A stretch of DNA of 64,000 nt from Desulfuromonadaceae bacterium (GTDB lineage: Bacteria > Desulfobacterota > Desulfuromonadia > Geobacterales > Pseudopelobacteraceae): the NCBI GenBank assembly GCA_028683855.1, contig JAQUHA010000012.1, forward strand, positions 42,054 through 106,053. The letters are read 5' to 3'. Below, piece by piece: positions 37,992 to 46,851 of this stretch. Below the pieces are notes generated by a model. That model was not told the DNA's origin, did no database searches, and saw only the letters and a program-made list of their open reading frames with translations. The position numbers were made by a program, and so were the translations under genes. Within the stretch, counting starts at the first letter, position 1. Every line of letters begins with the position of its first letter.

Positions 37992-38019
37992 TTCTTAAAA
38001 ATCCGGAGATGGTATCTTT

Positions 38020-38673
38020 CTATATCAGCTTTATCAGCTCTTTAACACAATTATCAACTCCGTCGCAGACCTCGGAGATTCTATTTGCCAGCATATATGC
38101 GGGTGAAGTCACAATCCTGTTTTCTCTATCAACTACAAAACCTGTAACTGGGCACTCCTGATGTTTTGCACCTGTTTTGTCTATTTCCGCAGCAGTCCCT
38201 GCATCGTTGCCGATTGTAACCGTTGGAGAAAGTTCCTTACCGAACAACGCAGCGAGCAGCGCAGGTGCGATACAAACAGCACCAATCGGCTTCTTTGCTT
38301 CATACATATCTCTCAGCAGGCGCGCAACTTCGCCATTAACAGTCGCCGCAGACCCTTTTACTGCAAAGTCGGAAAGATTTTTTGCCGCTCCAAAACCACC
38401 CGGTAAAATTACCGCATCCAGTTCAGTCGCTTTAACTGTTTTTATGTCGGCAATATTGCCACGCGCAATACGGGCGGATTCATGAAGGACGTTGCGTTTC
38501 TCCCCTGATGCCTCTGTGGTAAGGTGATTTACCACATTAAGTTCAATATCCGGCGCCATACATACAGCCTCACACCCTGCACGGTCGATGGCAAGAAGCG
38601 TGAAAACAGCCTCGTGAATTTCACTTCCGTCGTAAACACCACAACCGGATAAAACAACACCTATTTTTTTCAT
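38020..38673 (-). CDS. elbB: ElbB-like glyoxalase III family protein (DJ-1/PfpI superfamily)
   Basis: 217 residues, the same length as E. coli ElbB. It shows MKKIGVVLSGCGVYDGSEI, VILPGGFGAAKNLSDFA, and the nucleophile elbow GAVCIAPALLAALFG with the reactive cysteine. KHQECPVTGFVVDRENRIVT near the C-terminus is also typical. The ATG at 38673 has GGGGAG upstream; a longer frame extends to 38745 without support. Members show glyoxalase activity in vitro; the physiological role is unclear. Confidence 0.92.
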   Translation of the reverse strand: MKKIGVVLSGCGVYDGSEIHEAVFTLLAIDRAGCEAVCMAPDIELNVVNHLTTEASGEKRNVLHESARIARGNIADIKTVKATELDAVILPGGFGAAKNLSDFAVKGSAATVNGEVARLLRDMYEAKKPIGAVCIAPALLAALFGKELSPTVTIGNDAGTAAEIDKTGAKHQECPVTGFVVDRENRIVTSPAYMLANRISEVCDGVDNCVKELIKLI

Positions 38674-38814
38674 ATCAGCTCCCCTCTCTGTATTCGAAAG
38701 TGTCACTCCAAGGATCAATATTGCCACAACCATATTAGAAAACAAGCAGGAATTTGGTCAAAATCTGTGTATAATTCACTTTCTGAACACAACCCTCAGA
38801 ACTCGGGAATAAAA

Positions 38815-39984
38815 ATGAACCTATCGCCATTAATTACTAAAGTCCACTTTCCACCAATATCCGAAGTGAAGAGATGGGTGGCAGAACATCCTGATGACGG
38901 CAAAAAGCTGATAGATCTCTGCCAGGCTATTCCGGATTATCCACCTGCCCCGGAGATGACAAGGTATCTGGAGACCCTGTTGGGCGATCCCCTGATATCG
39001 AAATATTCGCCGGATGAAGGGCTACCGGAGGTGCGTGGAGCGCTTTGCGAATATTACGGCAAAAAATACGACGCGCAGCTCTCTCCCGCAAATTTCTGCC
39101 TAACAATCGGCGCCAGTCAGGCTTTCTGGCTGGCCATGGTGACCCTCTGTCAGACGGGTGATGAAGTAATCGTGCAGACGCCATATTACTTTGATCACCC
39201 GATGGCGCTGGATATTCTTGGAATTCGCGGAATTTACACCCCTTTTCTCGAATCCGAAAGAGGTGTACCAAACCCAAAGGTGATTGAAAGCCTGATTACG
39301 GATAGGACAAAAGCGATTCTGATTGTAACACCAAGCAATCCGACCGGTGCAGTAACCCCACCTTATACGATCCGTGAGCTTTTCAATATCGCCAGAAGGC
39401 ACAATATCGCACTGGTACTTGATGAAACTTACGGTGAATTTATTACCGGAGGGGGTAGACCACATGAACTTTTCAATGAACCTGACTGGGGAGCACACTT
39501 CGTCCATATCAATTCGTTCGGCAAGACATTCTCCCTTACAGGTTATCGCGCCGGAACTCTTGTCGCCTCCTCTGAATTCATTCACAACGCCCTGAAAGCG
39601 CAAGACAGTATGGCGGTGTGTCAACCACGTCTGACCCAGCACGCAATCAAATATGGCGTAGAAAATCTGGATGAATGGGTGGCAGAAAACCGTGAGATGA
39701 TGAACCGGAGACATGACCTTTTCCGCGCCGAATTTGTGAAGAGCGGCAACCCTTTCACGCTGACAGCCAGTGGTGGCTTCTTTGCCTGGGTGCGGCATCC
39801 GTTCAAAGGTTGCAGCGGCCGTCAGGTTGTTAAAAAGCTGGTAAATGAAGCGGCTGTTCTCTGTCTGCCGGGTGAGGTTTTCGGTCCGGGTCTGGAACAG
39901 TATTTAAGGCTGGCTTTCGGCAATATCAGAGAGGAGATGATACCTGAGGCGATTGAAAGGTTCAGAAGCGTAGTTATTACTTAA
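38815..39984 (+). CDS. Class I/II PLP-dependent aminotransferase
   Basis: 389 residues of the aspartate aminotransferase fold. The order is YSPDEGLPEVRGALCEYYG, TIGASQAFWLAMVTLC, ILIVTPSNPTGAVTPP, DETYGEF, the PLP lysine in NSFGKTFSLTGYRAG, and QYLRLAFGNI with the substrate arginine. The substrate is not predictable. ATG at 38815 was chosen since conserved sequence starts there; the frame is open from 38767. Divergent from elbB. Confidence 0.88.
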   Translation: MNLSPLITKVHFPPISEVKRWVAEHPDDGKKLIDLCQAIPDYPPAPEMTRYLETLLGDPLISKYSPDEGLPEVRGALCEYYGKKYDAQLSPANFCLTIGASQAFWLAMVTLCQTGDEVIVQTPYYFDHPMALDILGIRGIYTPFLESERGVPNPKVIESLITDRTKAILIVTPSNPTGAVTPPYTIRELFNIARRHNIALVLDETYGEFITGGGRPHELFNEPDWGAHFVHINSFGKTFSLTGYRAGTLVASSEFIHNALKAQDSMAVCQPRLTQHAIKYGVENLDEWVAENREMMNRRHDLFRAEFVKSGNPFTLTASGGFFAWVRHPFKGCSGRQVVKKLVNEAAVLCLPGEVFGPGLEQYLRLAFGNIREEMIPEAIERFRSVVIT

Positions 39985-40062
39985 AGCATATCCTTCAAAT
40001 CCCCATCTCTATATCAATTCATAAAACAATTCATGCCAATTTGCAATATAGACAATAATCAA

Positions 40063-40110
40063 TTGAAATTACTGTTTTTTTAATATACTTTATCTATTCA
40101 GTATCTATTC
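40063..40110 (+). promoter_or_regulatory. Promoter and direct repeats before the HipA-like gene
   Basis: TTGAAA (40063-40068) and TATACT (40084-40089) are spaced 15 bp; an overlapping TACTTT gives 17 bp. Just downstream, TATCTATTC occurs twice (40091-40099 and 40102-40110) with an 11-bp period, one helical turn. The downstream protein has its own N-terminal DNA-binding domain, so this may be its operator (inference). Confidence 0.4.
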
Positions 40111-40126
40111 TAAAAGGATCTCCGTC

Positions 40127-41488
40127 ATGCGGATCAGCAACCTGGATAATCCGGATCGGTTACTATCATACCTGAGCACAGGCGTATACTCCTCGCCTGA
40201 AATTCAGCAGCGTTTTAGTCTCAGTCAACCGACGGTTTCCCGTCTGCTTGCTCAACTGGGCAACAGGATAATCGCAATCGGGAGCGCACGGGCGCGTCGT
40301 TACACGAGAATACGTGACGTGCGGGGGCTTGGCGGAGAGTTCCCCATTTTCAAGATTGATACCGAAGGCAATGCCAACCAGACCGGAACATTATACGCTG
40401 TTGCGCAGGATCATTTTCTCTGGTCTCCCCTAAATGCTCGTGAGCAGCTGTTCCGAAGCCTGCCATGGTTCATTGCCGACCTCCGCCCGGAAGGCTTTGT
40501 CAGCCGTGCTTTCGTTCGTCAATTAAACGCAGAATTAGGCCTTCCACCTCGCAGCCTTGACTGGACTGAAGATCACGTATTGTCAGCATTGGCACATAGA
40601 GGTGAGGATACGATGGGGAATCTGATTGTTGGCAGGGAATCCCTTGAGAGATACTTTCGCATGGTTCGTGAATTGCCTGCGCCGATTCGGGAAAAAGCTA
40701 TTCCCGACACCTATTCGAGGCTTGCCCAGGATGCCATAAACGGGCAACCGGCTGGATCATCCGCGGGTGGAGAACAGCCAAAATTTACAGCAATTATCGA
40801 GCGTTCAGGAGAGGTTCGGAATGTACTGGTTAAATTTTCTCCGCCTCTCAACACAATTGAGGGGAGGCGATGGGCTGATCTCCTGATCTGCGAGCATCAT
40901 GCTCTGGAAGTTGTGAACAGCTCCGGGATAAGCGCGGCTCGAAGCAGCACAATCGAAGCAGGAGGTCGGCTGTTCCTGGAGGTTGTTCGTTTCGATAGAA
41001 CCGGATTAATGGGGCGCCTGCCCATTATTTCATTGCGAGCAATTGATAATGAATTTTACGGTTTTCAGGACAACTGGGTTAATGCCGCAAATAGAATGGC
41101 AAACGACGGGAGACTCTCAGCTCAGGATGCCGGTTCTCTCAGATGGCTCTCGGTTTTTGGCAGCCTGATCGGCAACAATGATCAGCACTTTGGTAATGTC
41201 TCTTTGGTTATGCTCGATGGCATCAGGCGTTACACGCTCGCTCCCGCCTATGATGTTCTTCCAATGGCATACAGACCGGCAGATGGCGCAGCCCCATCCC
41301 CCCCTCTCACACTTCCTGCAGTTGTTGCCAGTGCGCCAAACGAATGGCTCTCTGCGCTCGAAAGTGCGTGGCAATTCTGGAAACGAACGACATCTGACAG
41401 CCGTATTTCCGAAGAATTCCGGGCGACTTGTTCTGAAAACCATTCAATAGTGAATGGATTACAAGCTGGACCTCGTTTAGTCGCGTAA
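40127..41488 (+). CDS. yjjJ: HipA-like kinase with N-terminal helix-turn-helix (YjjJ/HipH type)
   Basis: 453 residues, near the length of E. coli YjjJ (HipH). Residues about 8-50 are a winged helix (LLSYLSTGVYSSPEIQQRF ... SQPTVSRLLAQLG). The kinase part has AGGEQPKFTAII, LVKFSPPL, a catalytic loop SLIGNNDQHFGNVSL and the metal site LAPAYDVLPM. Unlike hipBA there is no separate hipB; the DNA-binding domain is fused to the kinase. YjjJ is reported as a stand-alone toxin-like protein. No antitoxin gene adjoins it. AAGGA lies eight bases before the ATG. Confidence 0.88.
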   Translation: MRISNLDNPDRLLSYLSTGVYSSPEIQQRFSLSQPTVSRLLAQLGNRIIAIGSARARRYTRIRDVRGLGGEFPIFKIDTEGNANQTGTLYAVAQDHFLWSPLNAREQLFRSLPWFIADLRPEGFVSRAFVRQLNAELGLPPRSLDWTEDHVLSALAHRGEDTMGNLIVGRESLERYFRMVRELPAPIREKAIPDTYSRLAQDAINGQPAGSSAGGEQPKFTAIIERSGEVRNVLVKFSPPLNTIEGRRWADLLICEHHALEVVNSSGISAARSSTIEAGGRLFLEVVRFDRTGLMGRLPIISLRAIDNEFYGFQDNWVNAANRMANDGRLSAQDAGSLRWLSVFGSLIGNNDQHFGNVSLVMLDGIRRYTLAPAYDVLPMAYRPADGAAPSPPLTLPAVVASAPNEWLSALESAWQFWKRTTSDSRISEEFRATCSENHSIVNGLQAGPRLVA

Positions 41489-41667
41489 GGCAGAATAAAA
41501 GTTGAGGTAATTGAGTGCTGAAAACCTGGAGCCTGGCCTGGTTTGCTTCTGACTGCCGAAAGTTTGTTTACGGATTCTCTTTGTGTTTAGATCCCTGAAA
41601 AAGGAAAAAGCAACTTCAGCCGAATATTAATTCGGTTAACTACACTCAAGCAGATGGAGGATTAATT

Positions 41668-42078
41668 ATGGAGATGAAAATCACTTTTCCCGGTGGAAAG
41701 AGGGTAAACGCAGAATTTAACAATCAGATTGTTCCCACGGATCAACCAGTAGTAGCTGGCGGCGAGGGGGCGGCGCCCACTCCATTCGAGTATTTTCTGG
41801 CATCACTCGGTACATGTGCCGGTATATACGTGCTCAGTTTCTGTCAGCAGCGTCAGATTGACACCGAAGGTCTGCTGCTTACCCAGCAGATGGAATTTGC
41901 CGATGATGCTGACGGGAAAAGACGGCTTGCCAAGGTTTCAATGAAAATTGATCTCCCTGTCGGTTTTCCGGAAAAATACCAAAATGCCATTATCAAGGCT
42001 GCTGAACTCTGCACGGTAAAAAAGGTGCTTATGGCTCCGCCGGATTTTGAGATTACCGCCCGCTTGTCAAGTTGTTAA
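41668..42078 (+). CDS. OsmC family protein
   Basis: 136 residues of the OsmC/YhfA type. It has PTPFEYFLASLGTCAGIYVL with the first conserved cysteine, and AELCTVKKVLMAPPDFEI with the second. The two cysteines are expected to act in peroxide reduction. GGAGG precedes the ATG by about 9 nt. It stands alone; a two-way terminator follows. Confidence 0.9.
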   Translation: MEMKITFPGGKRVNAEFNNQIVPTDQPVVAGGEGAAPTPFEYFLASLGTCAGIYVLSFCQQRQIDTEGLLLTQQMEFADDADGKRRLAKVSMKIDLPVGFPEKYQNAIIKAAELCTVKKVLMAPPDFEITARLSSC

Positions 42079-42132
42079 AAAGATTGGTGAATGAGGCAAC
42101 TCTTCTATGTCTTCCTCCAATCTATAGATCAA

Positions 42133-42170
42133 AAAAGAGCCTTGATTGTAACTTCAACCAAGGCTCTTTT
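42133..42170. terminator. Bidirectional terminator
   Basis: AAAAGAGCCTTG (42133-42144) and CAAGGCTCTTTT (42159-42170) form a 12-bp stem with A-tract and T-tract on its two sides. It serves both the OsmC gene and the leftward repeat-protein gene. Confidence 0.9.
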
Positions 42171-42193
42171 CTCATACGGCTGTTTTTATTTCT

Positions 42194-45100
42194 CTACAAA
42201 CCGAGGAAGCTGTTAATCGTCTTCTGCACCTCAGCGATTGAGACATGATTATCTCCGCCAGTATCCACGCACGCCTCTACCGTTTTCAGTCCAAGGAACA
42301 TATTAATAGCACTCTGAACCTCGGCGATGGTGACAGTTCCGCTGTTGTCGCAGTCGCCGGGTATAAGATAGACAATTTCACTTGTAGAGCAGATCGCTGT
42401 TGTTCCACCGTTTGCACCTTCACAGCTCCAGCTCCATGGATAGTTGCCGGACACGGCACTGGCAGTCCCGGTTTCACATAGGTTTACTGTTGGTGCGGAA
42501 CCCATCTCCAAGCCGTTGCTGCTGCCACAGACACCATTAACCGGTATGGAATAGATGATATTTCTGCTTGTTGTTGATGAGTTGCCAACTTGATCGGTTG
42601 CGGTTGCAGTAACCACCCAGGTGCCCTCACCAGGGAACACAAGTAGTTGTGAAAATGCGCCATTGGTAACAGTTTGGGGAAATGATTGGTTGTTAAAGCT
42701 TATCGATACTGTTGCGTCAGATAGAGCGTCACTGACGGTGCCGCTGATGGTGAGACGATCTACTGCGGTCGTAACATCCTGATCAGGGGCAGTAATTGCC
42801 AGTGCCGGTTTAGTGTTGTCATAGATTACGGTACGAACGGCACTTGATGTATTGAGAGCCAGGTCGGTTGCAGTAATGGTGATGGTGTTAAGGCCACTGA
42901 CGAGATTCACTGCCGCTTCGAAACTGGTGCCGGTTATGGAGGCGCTTTGTGGCGAACCATTGTTGACCTTCACCGTCACCGTAGATGATTCATTGATTGT
43001 CCCGGTGATGGTTGCAGTAGGCAGTGCTGTTTTGCTGTTGTCAGCCGGAGCGGATATGGTCAAAATAGGCGCAGTAATATCCAAAGTGATGGTGCGTATG
43101 TCGGTGGTACTGTTACCCAATGTATCTGTAACAATGGTTGTTATGATGTTGCCCCCTGTTTGCAGAGTTACGGGATAGCTGAAATTATCGTTGGTGATTG
43201 TTACGGTTGCATTGTTGATGGTCAGGCTGGCAATGCCATTGATGTCTGAAGCTGTCCCAGAAATATTCAGCGTGGCATCTTTGGTTACTGCGCCGCTGGA
43301 TAGCGTAGAAAGAGTTAGCGTTGGGCTGGTTGTGTCAACGGTTACAGTGGCGCTCATGCTTGTGGATATGATGCCGACGGCATCCTTGGCCCACGCGTAG
43401 AGGGTTTTTGAACCATCAGTTGTGAAGGTGTAGTTGGCTGGTTTATTGGCACTCCAGCCGGGTGCAGTTGTGGTCGGGGTGGATGATGTTTCAGTCAGCA
43501 GGTATTCGGTGACCGCAATATTGTCAGTGGCGGTTAGTGTTGAAATTGGCACTATCAGGCTGGTGGATGTTGCCGGAATTGTTAATGCTGTTACTACGGG
43601 GACGGTTGTATCGGGAAGCGTAACAATGACACTGGCCGACTTGGAGAGCGATACATTACCCACCGCATCCTTGGCCCAGGCATAGAGGGTTTTGTTTGTT
43701 GCTATTCCGTCCGAAATTCCAGTGAAAGTGTATGTGGCTGGTTGCGTGGCGCTCCAGCCAGATGCAGTGGCCAAAGGTGCTATCGCACTCTCAGTGATGA
43801 AATAGCCGGTGACGGCGACGTTGTCGGTTGCAGAAAGGGTAGATACCGGAACGGAAAGAGTTGTACCGGAAGTGGAAACGGTAAAAGCAGTGATAACCGG
43901 CTTGGTGACGTCAGGTAATGTAATTGCTGTAGTCGCTGTTGCGCTATTGGAAATATTCCCTGCGGCATCTTTTGCCCATGCATAAAGTGTCTTGTTTGTT
44001 GCTATTCCGTCTGAAATACCAGTGAAAGTGAAACTGGTTGGTTTGGTGGCGCTCCACCCGGTGGCCGTGACCAAAGGTGTTGTTGCACTTTCAGTGATTA
44101 GATAGCCAGTTAGTGCAACGTTGTCTGTAGCAGTAATGGTTGTTACAGCAATAGTTAAAGATGTTCCGGAAGAGGGAACGGAAAAAGAAGTTATAACCGG
44201 CTTGGTTACATCAGGTAATGTAATTGTTACGCTAACTGCTGAACTATCGGAAATATTTCCTACGGCATCCTTTGCAAATGCATAAAGAATTCTTGATGTT
44301 GCTATTCCGTCTGAAATCCCAGTGAAAGTATAACTGGTAGGTGCTGTGGTGCTCCAATTAGGAGATGTCACCGAAGGTGATGCACTTTGAGTTATTAGAT
44401 AGCCAGTGACGGCAACGTTGTCGGTTGCTGTAAGGGTCGATACACCGACGGAAAGAGTTGTTGATGTGGTCGGAATTGTGAAAGCAGTAACAACAGGTTT
44501 GGTAGTGTCCGGCAAAGTAATTGTCACGGCGGCGGAAGCAACAGCGGACACATTGAGCGCTGCATCTATAGCAAAGGCGTAGAGGTTTTTTATTCCTTCT
44601 GAGGGAAAAGTATAGCTTGTTTGTGGTGTGGCGCTCCAGATGCAGTCTGCGACGATGTTTGTTTTAGAGAGACAGTAGCCGGTTAAATCGGTATTGTCGC
44701 TAGCGGTAAAGGCAGTGACGGGAACCGTCAAGCTTGTGGATGTGGCAGGAACGACAAACGAATTGATTGCTGGAACCACAATATCGCCCGGAGGGCCAGT
44801 CTGACCACCACGCACTGGCCAAACAAAATTATTTGGGTCTGTTTTAATGTCGGTCCGCAAATATCCATAGTCCATAACTGCAATCCAGGCTTTGGTTGGG
44901 CTTGCGGCGTAGGTGCTGGACGACCAGAATGACTGCAACGTGTAATAGCCGACATCAGTAAACCCATTAGACGTTAGCCACGTTACGGAGTTGATTTCTC
45001 CCTGGTGAATTAGGCTTGCCAGTTCATTGCGATTAGGTAGTCGCCAGTCGTTATAACCCAGAAAATTGTTAGTGTTCAGGCACATTACGTAATTCAATGC

Positions 45101-45994
45101 GTTCTGCCAACTCATGGATTCATTCGGTTTGCAGGCGGATGGGCCGGGAGAACTGGCCTCTCTGCTCCATGCCAACCCGCTAATGGTGTCGGTCACCGTT
45201 TGGTCACTGTTGACTATGAAGCGGGGTGTCGGCCAGGCTGCGCCAATTTGTAATTCACCATCCTGTCCGGTGCCAGCGCAGCTAACACTCCCTGAAGGAC
45301 CAAGGCATGCTTTAATGCCGGTCTTAGGCAAAGTCAAAGTGCCGACTTGTCCGCTTCGTACAGGCCAAACGCTGTATGTGAATGAATTATGTGAGGCATC
45401 CACGGTTCCGTCACCCATATTGACGAACCATTGGTAGTATGAGTAGTACGAATTTGGAATGTAAAATGCGCCGGATGACCAGTAACCATCCGCCCAGATG
45501 TTGTTAAATCCTTGAGAGTTTAGCCATGTGGACTGGTCAGGTTTTTGTTTGTTGATCATGGATTCCAACTCGTTGCGGTTGGGTAGGCGCCAATCGTTAT
45601 AGCCTAGATAATTATCCGTATTCAGTTTCTTCACGTAACTTATTGCACTCAACCAAGTTACTTTCCCGTCAGCTGGTCCATTTATGTCATAGGCTGGATC
45701 TCGGGTCATCATCAGGTTGGCGTCCTTAGTCCAGATTAACCCGGTCAAGCTGTCGGTCATTGTCAGGTCTCCGTTGTCAGTGAAGCGCGGACTAGGCCAA
45801 GCTACACCACCTCGCAGCTCTCCATCCTGGCCGGTGCCGATGCAGGCGGTCAATGCACCGCTTGTATCCCAACACTCTGTCTGCCCGGTATGCGGAAGCG
45901 GGGCAGGTGGCGAGGTTGCCCAAGCCCCTACAGGTAGAAGTATAATTGCTGCCAGGTTTAATCCCTTAGTGATTCGTATCATCACTCTTCTCAT
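42194..45994 (-). CDS. Large secreted protein: two DUF1566 domains, Ig-like repeats, dockerin-like end
   Basis: 1266 residues. A signal peptide ends near LLPVGAWA. Residues about 30-400 hold two DUF1566 (Lcl C-terminal) domains, each with a GLxW..., NYLGYNDWRLPNRNELESM / NFLGYNDWRLPNRNELASL, WSS and VWPVR. Five Ig-like repeats of about 95 residues follow (about 405-885), with TATDNVAVTGYLIT and LYAWAKDAVGN in most. Three further beta-domains with DxTxP starts come next. The end has two EF-hand-like dockerin repeats, GDCDNSGTVTIAEVQSAIN and DTGGDNHVSIAEVQKTINSF. GGAGG lies seven bases before the ATG. Likely an exported adhesin or matrix protein; no anchor or secretion partner is adjacent. Confidence 0.88.
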   Translation of the reverse strand: MRRVMIRITKGLNLAAIILLPVGAWATSPPAPLPHTGQTECWDTSGALTACIGTGQDGELRGGVAWPSPRFTDNGDLTMTDSLTGLIWTKDANLMMTRDPAYDINGPADGKVTWLSAISYVKKLNTDNYLGYNDWRLPNRNELESMINKQKPDQSTWLNSQGFNNIWADGYWSSGAFYIPNSYYSYYQWFVNMGDGTVDASHNSFTYSVWPVRSGQVGTLTLPKTGIKACLGPSGSVSCAGTGQDGELQIGAAWPTPRFIVNSDQTVTDTISGLAWSREASSPGPSACKPNESMSWQNALNYVMCLNTNNFLGYNDWRLPNRNELASLIHQGEINSVTWLTSNGFTDVGYYTLQSFWSSSTYAASPTKAWIAVMDYGYLRTDIKTDPNNFVWPVRGGQTGPPGDIVVPAINSFVVPATSTSLTVPVTAFTASDNTDLTGYCLSKTNIVADCIWSATPQTSYTFPSEGIKNLYAFAIDAALNVSAVASAAVTITLPDTTKPVVTAFTIPTTSTTLSVGVSTLTATDNVAVTGYLITQSASPSVTSPNWSTTAPTSYTFTGISDGIATSRILYAFAKDAVGNISDSSAVSVTITLPDVTKPVITSFSVPSSGTSLTIAVTTITATDNVALTGYLITESATTPLVTATGWSATKPTSFTFTGISDGIATNKTLYAWAKDAAGNISNSATATTAITLPDVTKPVITAFTVSTSGTTLSVPVSTLSATDNVAVTGYFITESAIAPLATASGWSATQPATYTFTGISDGIATNKTLYAWAKDAVGNVSLSKSASVIVTLPDTTVPVVTALTIPATSTSLIVPISTLTATDNIAVTEYLLTETSSTPTTTAPGWSANKPANYTFTTDGSKTLYAWAKDAVGIISTSMSATVTVDTTSPTLTLSTLSSGAVTKDATLNISGTASDINGIASLTINNATVTITNDNFSYPVTLQTGGNIITTIVTDTLGNSTTDIRTITLDITAPILTISAPADNSKTALPTATITGTINESSTVTVKVNNGSPQSASITGTSFEAAVNLVSGLNTITITATDLALNTSSAVRTVIYDNTKPALAITAPDQDVTTAVDRLTISGTVSDALSDATVSISFNNQSFPQTVTNGAFSQLLVFPGEGTWVVTATATDQVGNSSTTSRNIIYSIPVNGVCGSSNGLEMGSAPTVNLCETGTASAVSGNYPWSWSCEGANGGTTAICSTSEIVYLIPGDCDNSGTVTIAEVQSAINMFLGLKTVEACVDTGGDNHVSIAEVQKTINSFLGL
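43340..44780 (-). repeat. Five tandem Ig-like repeat units of about 290 bp
   Basis: Within the secreted-protein gene the units are similar at DNA level. For example GTTGCTATTCCGTC recurs near 43696, 43995 and 44298, followed each time by CCAGTGAAAGT. Units are weaker towards the outer ends. Such arrays expand and shrink by recombination, so repeat number may vary between strains. Confidence 0.8.
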
Positions 45995-46046
45995 GACAAA
46001 TCCTCCAAATGCATATTTAATCCGGGATTACCAATAGTAATGCCAT

Positions 46047-46625
46047 CTACAACTCAATCCATTTATCTATATCAAGTGCCCATGCATGCACCTCAAGTGG
46101 CTTTTTTGACCAGTCTTTTGGATGGGTGACAAAAGCGATGTGAACATTAGCACCATTCCTTTGCGCAGCCAGTGCCGCAGGCAATAGTGTTTGCAGAACT
46201 TTTTCCTTGTAAGTGAATAGAGGGCCGATAAAAAGCTTGTTGGTCGCTGAGCCGAGCACAAGCTTATTGAAATCTATTAATGCCGCGTGAGTGTCGTTCT
46301 TTAGTTCCGATTCGACTTGCCAAATTGCAGAGGTGATATAACGCAGTTTTTTCTTGTGACGTGCCGCAGAGCTGAGCCCAGTAGTGCAAACGAGTATGTC
46401 GTGAAGCAACTCATTCATCCCAAATTCAGCTCTGTTATCGTAGTGGTCTTTGGAAAAAACTCGAACCGAGTCATTCGAAGTGTAAATTTTGCGAAAGTCT
46501 TCAGACAACTGTTCTATCAAGTTTTTCGAACGTTTCGCATTTATTGCACCTGTAGTGATTTCATCGACTGGTTTTTCAGATACATCATTCAGCACAGAAA
46601 GGAGAAAAGGCTTCAAGTTAATCAA
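46047..46625 (-). CDS. Hypothetical protein of unknown family
   Basis: 192 residues starting with TTG, supported by GGAGGTG seven bases upstream. It is soluble with no signal peptide. The stretch AIWQVESELKNDTHAALIDF followed by NKLVLGSATNKLFIGP looks well ordered, and acidic residues precede a lysine there, but a nuclease reading would be speculation. It lies between the secreted-protein gene and the RAYT element, on the same strand as the former. A+T-rich composition suggests it is part of the accessory segment. Confidence 0.65.
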   Translation of the reverse strand: MINLKPFLLSVLNDVSEKPVDEITTGAINAKRSKNLIEQLSEDFRKIYTSNDSVRVFSKDHYDNRAEFGMNELLHDILVCTTGLSSAARHKKKLRYITSAIWQVESELKNDTHAALIDFNKLVLGSATNKLFIGPLFTYKEKVLQTLLPAALAAQRNGANVHIAFVTHPKDWSKKPLEVHAWALDIDKWIEL

Positions 46626-46851
46626 ATTGCACCTCCATAAATTTTTCCTTCTCGTTTACCAAGTTCCAGTTTGGTAACGTACAGACGACAAGGCTGCCTC
46701 CAAGTTCCGCTAACAGACGTCAATACATATAACAAGAAATACTAACCATGAGTTTGATTACACTATCTTAAAATTAGTATTTGTAAAGCAAATAATTTGT
46801 TTAGGTTAGTTACGAATTGACTGCCATCTCCATGATTATCTGTGAGGCCAA

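Noticed and set aside
42852..43685. Rightward open frames rich in V, M and T opposite the repeat protein
   Set aside because: They are shadows of the Thr/Val/Ile-rich Ig-like repeats on the other strand, with no ribosome sites or family matches.
42194..45994. CRISPR array or DNA satellite from the regular repeats
   Set aside because: Repeats are 290-bp coding units of Ig-like domains in one long open frame.
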